From assembly GCA_025966355.1 (NCBI GenBank), contig JAICWZ010000015.1, forward strand, positions 1 to 12,173: a stretch of DNA of 12,173 nucleotides, given 5' to 3'. The notes beneath the pieces are model-generated. The model was not told where the DNA came from, did no database searches, and saw only the letters and a list, made by a program, of their open reading frames with translations. How positions within the stretch are numbered: the first letter of the stretch is position 1; each line of letters starts with the position of its first letter. Below are positions 7,817-12,173 of this stretch, piece after piece. Source of the DNA: Thermomicrobiaceae bacterium (GTDB lineage Bacteria > Chloroflexota > Chloroflexia > Thermomicrobiales > Thermomicrobiaceae). The translations under genes and the position numbers were made by a program.

Positions 7817-7913
7817 CGAGATCAGGAGTCTCTCGCCAGAGATGAAGTATCGCTCGCCGAAGGCAGCGAACTAACGTGCAACGAAACCGGGATGCGAGAG
7901 GAAGGTGTCCTTG

Positions 7914-8447
7914 ATGATCGAGACGGTGGTCGAGAGCATCCGTGTGAGCCTCGTCACGCAGCATCGCGTTGTGATCCTCAAGGAAGTCACTGGTGAGCGT
8001 CACCTTCCGATTTGGATCGGGCCGTTCGAAGCCGAGGCGATTGCCATGGAGCTCCAGTCAATGGTGTCGGCGCGGCCACTCCCATACGATCTGATGAAAT
8101 CAATCGTCGGCGAAATGGGCGGTGTCATTCAGCAGGTGTTGGTGACGGATCTGGCGCAGGACGTCTTTTATGCTCGGATCATCATCGATCAGGATGGTAA
8201 GCGAATCGAGATCGACAGCCGTCCGAGCGACGCGATTGCACTTGCCGTGCGGGTGAAAGTTCCGATCCTGGTTGACGAAGGCGTCATGGAAAAGGCTGGT
8301 GTCACGCTCGATCCGGAAGGTGAAGAGAGTTCACCCGATCGCGAGCGGACGAGCGAAGATGTACCGGCCGGCACCGATCTCTCGGTCTTTCGCGACTTCA
8401 TCAATTCGCTGGACTTCGAAGATTTCGAGAAACGGCGCGACAACTGA
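7914..8447 (+). CDS. Bifunctional nuclease domain (BFN/DUF151) protein
   Basis: This 177-residue protein is in the BFN/DUF151 family, whose plant and some bacterial members have been reported to cut both DNA and RNA; its role in bacteria is poorly known. The conserved domain fills residues about 1-130. Recognisable segments are VESIRVSLVTQHRVVILKE, LPIWIGPFEAEAIAMEL, RPLPYDLMKSIV, FYARIIID and the strongly conserved IEIDSRPSDAIALAVRVKVPI. The C-terminus is acidic and ends in LSVFRDFINSLDFEDFEK. The protein is soluble with no signal peptide. I chose ATG 7914 because the family usually starts MIEVxVESIRVS and the purine-rich AGAGGAAGG lies at 7897-7905. An in-frame GTG at 7905 would overlap that site. 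A zinc-ribbon gene follows after 24 bases, probably in the same transcript. Confidence 0.9.
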   Translation: MIETVVESIRVSLVTQHRVVILKEVTGERHLPIWIGPFEAEAIAMELQSMVSARPLPYDLMKSIVGEMGGVIQQVLVTDLAQDVFYARIIIDQDGKRIEIDSRPSDAIALAVRVKVPILVDEGVMEKAGVTLDPEGEESSPDRERTSEDVPAGTDLSVFRDFINSLDFEDFEKRRDN

Positions 8448-8471
8448 ACGACCATACGTTCGAAGAGTGTC

Positions 8472-8810
8472 ATGGATTCAAATGAGTTTGACGTTCGACG
8501 TACTGTTCTCTCAGTACTCGAACAGTGTTCCGTCTGCAACGAACAGTACTCGATCGATGATGCGCGCATCATCGAACGGCAGGGCGAACTCTGGGTACTA
8601 TCGATCCGATGTTCACATTGCCGCACGCAAGCCCTCGTCGCCGCGGTCGTCGACGGCGACGGCGCCGAGGTCGATACCTTCGATCGAGCGCTGCTGGTGC
8701 AACCCGACGAGCCGGCGAGTGTCGATGATGTCCTTGACATGCACCGCTTTCTTGAGACATTCGATGGTGATTTCCACGCCCTCTTCAGCCGACGCCGAGG
8801 TCGCGCCTGA
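8472..8810 (+). CDS. Small zinc-ribbon-like protein of unknown function
   Basis: This 112-residue protein matches no family I can name. Two pairs of cysteines, C19-x2-C22 and C47-x2-C50, are placed as in a zinc ribbon, with beta-strand-like sequence between them (ARIIERQGELWVLSIRCSHC). The second half is acidic and ends in a helix-like stretch (SVDDVLDMHRFLETFDGDF) and a basic tail (SRRRGRA). There is no membrane segment or signal peptide. ATG 8472 has only a weak ribosome binding site (GAAGAG). It lies 24 bases after the DUF151 gene and 129 bases before the sigma factor gene, so it is likely the second gene of the DUF151 transcript. A nucleic-acid or protein-binding role is possible from the zinc ribbon, but that is inference. 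Confidence 0.78.
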   Translation: MDSNEFDVRRTVLSVLEQCSVCNEQYSIDDARIIERQGELWVLSIRCSHCRTQALVAAVVDGDGAEVDTFDRALLVQPDEPASVDDVLDMHRFLETFDGDFHALFSRRRGRA

Positions 8811-8852
8811 GCGGTGTGACCCTGTCCGGCGATGATCCCCGAAACACACCGT

Positions 8853-8868
8853 CCTGATCAGGTAAGAT
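8853..8868 (+). promoter_or_regulatory. Palindrome beside a -10-like element ahead of the sigma factor gene
   Basis: CCTGATCAGG (8853-8862) is a perfect 10-base palindrome and is followed directly by TAAGAT (8863-8868), a passable -10 hexamer about 70 bases before the sigma factor start. No standard -35 is visible at 17 bases. The arrangement would suit a repressor site over a promoter, but a 10-base palindrome can occur by chance. Confidence 0.3.
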
Positions 8869-8939
8869 ACTCGGACGCATGCGTGCGCCCAGGGACAGGG
8901 CTCGTTGACGGTCTGTTCAAGCGTAAGGAACCTAATCTG

Positions 8940-9539
8940 GTGACTGAAAATGGACGGCATCCTGAAGCGGTACGTCAATGCTTGCAGCAGGAAGCGCTTA
9001 CCTATATCGACTCGCTCTATCGCACAGCCGTGCGCATGACGCGAAACCCATCTGATGCCGAAGATTTGGTGCAGGAAACCTACTTGCGCGCGCTCCGATC
9101 GCTCGACCGCTTCAAACCGGGCACAAATTTGCGTGCCTGGTTGTTCAAGATCATGACGAACGCATTTATCAACGAGTACCGCAAGAGGACTCGGCAGCCG
9201 CGGAATCAGTCGCTGGATAACGTTGAAGAGTATTACGTGTACGCGCATCTTATCGACTCGGGGGTTCAGCCGGAGTCGCGTGGGCCGGAAGAAGAAGTGC
9301 TGGCGTCTTTGACCGATGACAATGTGGTGGCAGCGCTTGAGTCGCTTTCTGACGAGTTTCGGCAGGTGGTATTGCTTGCCGACGTCGAAGGGTTCGCCTA
9401 CCGGGAGATCGCGGACATTCTCGATATCCCGATCGGCACGGTGATGTCACGACTCCACCGATCGCGTCGTCGCCTGCAACGAATGCTGACCGGTTCGTTG
9501 GTTGAAGCCCAGCCGTACGGAGATTCGGCACATGAGTAA
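8940..9539 (+). CDS. ECF-family RNA polymerase sigma factor (SigR/RpoE-like)
   Basis: This 199-residue alternative sigma factor directs RNA polymerase to stress promoters. Region 2 spans about residues 20-88, with SLYRTAVRMTRNPSDAEDLV, the -10-binding QETYLRALRSLDRFKPGTN and LRAWLFKIMTNAFINEYRKR. A polar linker of about 40 residues follows. Region 4 lies at about 127-182, with LSDEFRQVVLLADVEGFAYR and the helix-turn-helix YREIADILDIPIGTVMSRLHR. The layout resembles the ECF12 (SigR/SigH) group that works with a zinc anti-sigma factor. I chose GTG 8940 because AAGGA (8925-8929) lies 10 bases upstream and the family's region 2 begins shortly after. A longer frame to ATG 8832 would span the promoter-like element. 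The next gene, its anti-sigma factor, overlaps it by 8 bases. Confidence 0.93.
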   Translation: MTENGRHPEAVRQCLQQEALTYIDSLYRTAVRMTRNPSDAEDLVQETYLRALRSLDRFKPGTNLRAWLFKIMTNAFINEYRKRTRQPRNQSLDNVEEYYVYAHLIDSGVQPESRGPEEEVLASLTDDNVVAALESLSDEFRQVVLLADVEGFAYREIADILDIPIGTVMSRLHRSRRRLQRMLTGSLVEAQPYGDSAHE

Positions 9540-9756
9540 CTGTTCTGAGACGCTGGAACGGCTTTACGAATACATCGATCGTGAGCTCTCGAATGAGGAG
9601 CAGGCAGAGGTGCAGCGCCATCTCGACGATTGCCCGCCCTGCCGTGATCGCTTCAAATTTGAAGAGAACGTCTTGCGGCAGGTTCGTCGCTGCTGTCGCG
9701 ATGTGTCGGCCCCTCCGTCGCTCGTCGAGAAAGTACGACGGATCTGTAATCAGTGA
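9532..9756 (+). CDS. RsrA-like zinc-binding anti-sigma factor (ZAS family)
   Basis: This 74-residue cytoplasmic protein should bind and inhibit the sigma factor encoded just upstream. The ZAS motif is C4-x25-H30-x3-C34-x2-C37 (QRHLDDCPPC). That spacing equals the zinc ligands C11, H37, C41 and C44 of Streptomyces RsrA. RsrA also has adjacent cysteines after this motif, and here C54-C55 (VRRCCRD) occupy the same place. In RsrA, oxidation of motif cysteines to a disulfide releases zinc and frees SigR during thiol stress; the same switch is inferred here. The start ATG 9532 overlaps the end of the sigma gene by 8 bases, indicating translational coupling and near-equal synthesis. It is shorter than RsrA, lacking much of the C-terminal tail. 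Its stop overlaps the end of a convergent gene by 7 bases. Confidence 0.9.
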   Translation: MSNCSETLERLYEYIDRELSNEEQAEVQRHLDDCPPCRDRFKFEENVLRQVRRCCRDVSAPPSLVEKVRRICNQ

Positions 9757-10184
9757 ACGAGCTGACGGCGCCGGCTGATGATATCTTCCTGAAAGCGCGG
9801 AAGCTCAAGAAAGATTGACGGGCAACGGACGTTGTGTTGATCGATCGACCGGTTGATCTCGCGGGCGCGCTCGACGTAGCGCTCTTCGAGCCGGTTGAGA
9901 ATCGCCCGGTCACCGGGCAGCGAGCGATCGAGCCGCGCGTCGGCCTCTTCGTATTCTCGCAGCGCCGCGATGACCGCACCGCGCCCTCCGTGAACGTCCT
10001 TGCGGAGCTGCAGCCACTCGGGTAAGAGTTGGTTCGTTTCGAGAATATGGTTGGCGACCCACTGGTCGTTGGTCGCATCGTGATCATTGACGAGCTTGCG
10101 TCCGTATCCGGAAAGGCGCTCGAAGGCGCCCTCGTCGATCGCTGATTGTATCTTGTCTTCAGCGAGCCGGTCCCACCAGAACAT
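9750..10184 (-). CDS. DUF1992 (DnaJ-C28-type conserved) domain protein
   Basis: This 144-residue soluble protein of unknown function has a DUF1992 domain at its N-terminus. The evidence is LAEDKIQSAIDEGAFERLSG and GYGRKLVND in the first 35 residues, which matches the usual pattern of L-A-E-x-K-I-x-x-A-I-x-x-G-x-F-x-x-L-x-G-x-G-K-x-L. The middle, ILETNQLLPEWLQLRKDV, is also typical. The rest is predicted helical and rich in Arg and Glu (EYEEADARLDRSL, LEERYVERAREINRS). The family occurs alone in bacteria and in DNAJC28 proteins of animals, and its biochemical role is not settled. The start is ATG 10184; AGGAGA lies about 12 bases upstream, a rather long spacing. The gene is convergent with the anti-sigma gene, and its 5' side faces the nuoE promoter. 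No terminator separates the convergent ends. Confidence 0.85.
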   Translation of the reverse strand: MFWWDRLAEDKIQSAIDEGAFERLSGYGRKLVNDHDATNDQWVANHILETNQLLPEWLQLRKDVHGGRGAVIAALREYEEADARLDRSLPGDRAILNRLEERYVERAREINRSIDQHNVRCPSIFLELPRFQEDIISRRRQLVH

Positions 10185-10320
10185 CGAAAACCGTCTTCTC
10201 CTATCAGTTCACAACCCTCGATCGTCCCCGTGAATTCTATCAATCAGGTGTCGCTCCTGGCCCTGGTTATCGCCCGAAAACAGTCGACAGCACGAGCCTG
10301 ACCTCCCGATTTCGTGCGCG

Positions 10321-10349
10321 TTGTTCACCTTTCCAGGGCTTGCTATACT
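10321..10349 (+). promoter_or_regulatory. Promoter for the nuoE-nuoF unit
   Basis: TTGTTC (10321-10326) and TATACT (10344-10349) are 17 bases apart, and TGC before the -10 makes it an extended -10 (TGCTATACT). Transcription should start near 10356, leaving a leader of about 55 bases. The leader carries GGAGGTGA (10375-10382), a near-ideal ribosome binding sequence with no ATG, GTG or TTG at a usable distance. It lies within a small hairpin, CACCGGAGGTG (10371-10381). The 227-base gap before nuoE otherwise shows nothing I can name. Confidence 0.65.
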
Positions 10350-10411
10350 GCCTGAAGGGTGCCGAACGCGCACCGGAGGTGACACCGCGAACACAACTAA
10401 GGGGCGGCGAG

Positions 10412-10954
10412 TTGGCTGATTTGACGCAATCGCAGGCGGAGATCGATCTCGAACCGCTTCGTGACATTCTCCAACGTGATTTCAACCCGGACGATTACCA
10501 GGAAGCGGAGGAGTTGATTCTCGGCGCCTGTCAGGAAGCGCAGTCGCTGTACGGTTGGGTGCCGCAACCGGCAGCGCAGCTTATCGCCGACCATTTAGGC
10601 GTCACGATCAACCGGATATTCGGACTGCTGACCTTCTACGCTGATTTCCGGACGGATCCGCCCGGTGAGCATGCGATGCTGCTCTGCCATGGTGCAGCCT
10701 GCTTCGTCATGGGCTCCGAGCGGCTGATCGGCGAGCTGAATGTTGACCAGCAGCTTGGCCCGGATGGGCGAACGCCCGACGGCGCCTTTTCGGTGCAAGT
10801 GGTCAATGGTTGCCTTGGCGTGTGCAATTTGGCGCCGGTGGCCCAAATCGACCACCATCACTACTTCGGGCATCTCAATCGTGAGCGACTGGCTGCCGTG
10901 ATGCAGGCGATTCGTGACGGCCAGCCGGTGGAGGATCTCGATGGCGTTGAATAG
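10412..10954 (+). CDS. nuoE: NuoE-type 2Fe-2S subunit (24 kDa) of an NAD(P)H-oxidising complex
   Basis: This 180-residue cytoplasmic protein has a thioredoxin-like ferredoxin fold and carries one [2Fe-2S] cluster. The cluster ligands are complete: C92-x4-C97 (CHGAAC) and C134-x3-C138 (CLGVC). The helical N-terminal half (ILGACQEAQSLYGWVP, HLGVTINRIFGLLTFYADF) is typical of NuoE and HndA. I chose TTG 10412 because TAAGGGG (10398-10404) lies 7 bases upstream. The frame is open further up to ATG 10340, but that codon overlaps the promoter's -10 element, so the longer form is unlikely. nuoF overlaps its end by 14 bases. NuoE and NuoF form the NADH-oxidising tip of complex I and also serve NAD-linked hydrogenases and formate dehydrogenases. 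The window does not show which of these applies. Confidence 0.92.
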   Translation: MADLTQSQAEIDLEPLRDILQRDFNPDDYQEAEELILGACQEAQSLYGWVPQPAAQLIADHLGVTINRIFGLLTFYADFRTDPPGEHAMLLCHGAACFVMGSERLIGELNVDQQLGPDGRTPDGAFSVQVVNGCLGVCNLAPVAQIDHHHYFGHLNRERLAAVMQAIRDGQPVEDLDGVE

Positions 10955-12173
10955 TCGATCTGCATTCGAGAGCTATGCGTCCGATCTGGTAAAGAAATGG
11001 GACGCGCGCATGTCGGGCTCCGGCTTGGTCATCAGCGTGGGCATCAGCGAGTGTAGCCTGGCCCGCGGTGCGGACAAGACACTGGCGCATTTGCGCCTTG
11101 CGCTGGAGGCCGCCGGCTTGGACGCCGAGGTGCGACAGGTCGGGTGTGCCGGTTGGTGTTGGGCCGAGCCGTTTATCGAAGTTCGAGGCCCCCAGCATCC
11201 GCCGATCGTCTACGCAAATATCACCACCGATCGCGTGCCGGAGCTCGTCGAAGCGTTCAAGCAGGGCAACGTGATCGCCGATTGGGCGATGGGCGTGCGG
11301 TCGGAAACGCCGTTCAAGGGCATCGCGCCGCTCGACGAGCATCCGTACCTCAAGGGTCAGAAGCGCCTGCTGTTCGAGCGTGCCGGAGTCATCGACCCAG
11401 AGTCGATCGACGACTACATCGCGCGCGGCGGTTATTCCGCCTGGATCAAAGCGCTCTTCGAGATGACGCCCGATCAGGTTGTTGATGAAGTGAAGACCGC
11501 CAACGTCCGCGGTCGGGGCGGCGCCGGCTTTCCGGCTGGCATCAAATGGGAGAGCGGGCGGCGCACTCAGGCCTGGCCGAAATATGTCGTCGCGAATAGT
11601 CACGAGGGTGAACCGAACGTCTATAAAGATCGGCGCCTTATTGAGAGCGATCCGCATCTCGTCCTCGAAGGGATCATGCTCGGCTGCTTCGCATTGGAAA
11701 CACCGAACGGCTACAACTACGTCGGTGGCGAGCATGTTCTGGCGATTAAGCGCTTTCGCGAGGCCGTGAAGCAGGCGTATGCGCTCGGGCTGCTCGGCGA
11801 GAATATTCTCGGTACCGGCATTTCATGCCACGTCAAGACCCGCACCGGTGGCGGCGCCTACATCTGTGGCGAAGGTTCGGCCCTCATGTATTCCCTCATG
11901 GGCCTGCGTGGGCAGCCACGTACGAAGCCGCCACGTTCGGTCGAGGAGGGCGTTTGGCGTCGACCGACGGTGCTCAACAACACCGAAACGTATGCCAATA
12001 TCCCGGCGATTGTGAATAACGGCGGCGCCTGGTATGCGTCGTTGGGGACGGAAAAAAGCAAGGGCACCAAGCTTGTTACGATCCAGGGACCGGTGGAGCG
12101 GATCGGGCTGGTTGAGGTCGAGATGGGCATGCCGATGCGCGAACTCATCTTCGGCCTGTACGGCGGGATGAAA
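10941..12173 (+). CDS. nuoF: NuoF-like FMN/NAD(P)H-binding subunit with N-terminal thioredoxin-like domain (3' end outside window)
   Basis: The frame is open from ATG 10941 to the right edge (411 codons). GGAGGA (10930-10935) precedes the start, and the gene overlaps nuoE by 14 bases. Residues about 28-105 form a thioredoxin-like ferredoxin domain with C38, C69 and C73 (VGCAGWCWAEP). This domain is absent from E. coli NuoF but present in HndC/HydB-type and many bacterial fusions. The FMN-binding domain starts at GRGGAGFPAG (from residue 191) with Lys202. Then come NSHEGEPNVYKDR (219-231), GGGAYICGEGSAL (from about 304) and RRPTVLNNTETYANIPAI. These depart from the complex I forms NADEGEPGTFKDR and GEETAL, so cofactor use may differ. 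The C-terminal 4Fe-4S part is not in the window. It may belong to complex I, a formate dehydrogenase or a hydrogenase. Confidence 0.9.
   Translation, partial: MALNSRSAFESYASDLVKKWDARMSGSGLVISVGISECSLARGADKTLAHLRLALEAAGLDAEVRQVGCAGWCWAEPFIEVRGPQHPPIVYANITTDRVPELVEAFKQGNVIADWAMGVRSETPFKGIAPLDEHPYLKGQKRLLFERAGVIDPESIDDYIARGGYSAWIKALFEMTPDQVVDEVKTANVRGRGGAGFPAGIKWESGRRTQAWPKYVVANSHEGEPNVYKDRRLIESDPHLVLEGIMLGCFALETPNGYNYVGGEHVLAIKRFREAVKQAYALGLLGENILGTGISCHVKTRTGGGAYICGEGSALMYSLMGLRGQPRTKPPRSVEEGVWRRPTVLNNTETYANIPAIVNNGGAWYASLGTEKSKGTKLVTIQGPVERIGLVEVEMGMPMRELIFGLYGGMK

Noticed and set aside
8520..8530. GAACAGTGTTC, resembling a LexA box, with nearby GTACTGTTC/GAACAGTAC inverted repeats
   Set aside because: The half-sites are one base too close for the Gram-positive LexA site, and all copies lie inside the zinc-ribbon coding sequence; probably coincidence.
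8832..8939. Longer sigma factor starting at ATG 8832
   Set aside because: The added 36 residues show no sigma homology and would run across the promoter-like element; GTG 8940 has a ribosome binding site and fits the family length.
10875..11735. 286-codon minus-strand open frame opposite nuoF
   Set aside because: nuoF on the plus strand has continuous conserved motifs here; the antisense product has no recognisable features.

Overview
The window carries a compact, moderately GC-rich bacterial chromosome segment made almost entirely of housekeeping genes. Gaps are short, most starts have purine-rich ribosome binding sites, and I see no mobile element, CRISPR array, tRNA or rRNA. The gene mix resembles Chloroflexota of the Thermomicrobia/Sphaerobacter type: YvcK next to lower glycolysis, a DUF151 nuclease, an RsrA-type zinc anti-sigma factor, and a NuoF with an N-terminal thioredoxin-like domain. 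An Actinobacteria-related lineage is the main alternative. The taxonomic call is inference from gene content, not a search result.

Left part (1-4530, + strand): the 3' end of yvcK (gluconeogenesis factor) is followed by gap, a hairpin plus T-run, pgk and tpiA, that is, three consecutive steps of lower glycolysis. Then come secG (Sec translocon) and tatA (Tat translocase), each with its own -10-like element. A long hairpin terminator closes this block.

Middle (4541-7783): two minus-strand genes, read from right to left, encode a Ser/Thr protein kinase fused to a beta-propeller of eight 40-residue repeats and a small unrecognised protein of 88 residues. Divergent from the kinase, and sharing a short promoter region with it, is lepB (signal peptidase I). 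Protein-export genes (secG, tatA, lepB) therefore flank the kinase module on both sides.

Right part (7787-12173): a promoter leads into a DUF151 bifunctional-nuclease-like gene and a small CxxC/CxxC zinc-ribbon protein. Next are an ECF sigma factor and its overlapping anti-sigma gene, whose Cys/His spacing equals that of RsrA, the thiol-redox anti-sigma factor of Streptomyces. A DUF1992 gene runs convergent to them. The window ends with nuoE and a nuoF-like gene cut by the right edge. These two form an NAD(P)H-oxidising 2Fe-2S/FMN module, but the NuoF departs from complex I consensus in its flavin/nucleotide pocket.

Points most worth a second look are the kinase-propeller plus small-protein pair, the altered NuoF pocket, the RsrA-like redox switch, and the possible attenuator between gap and pgk.
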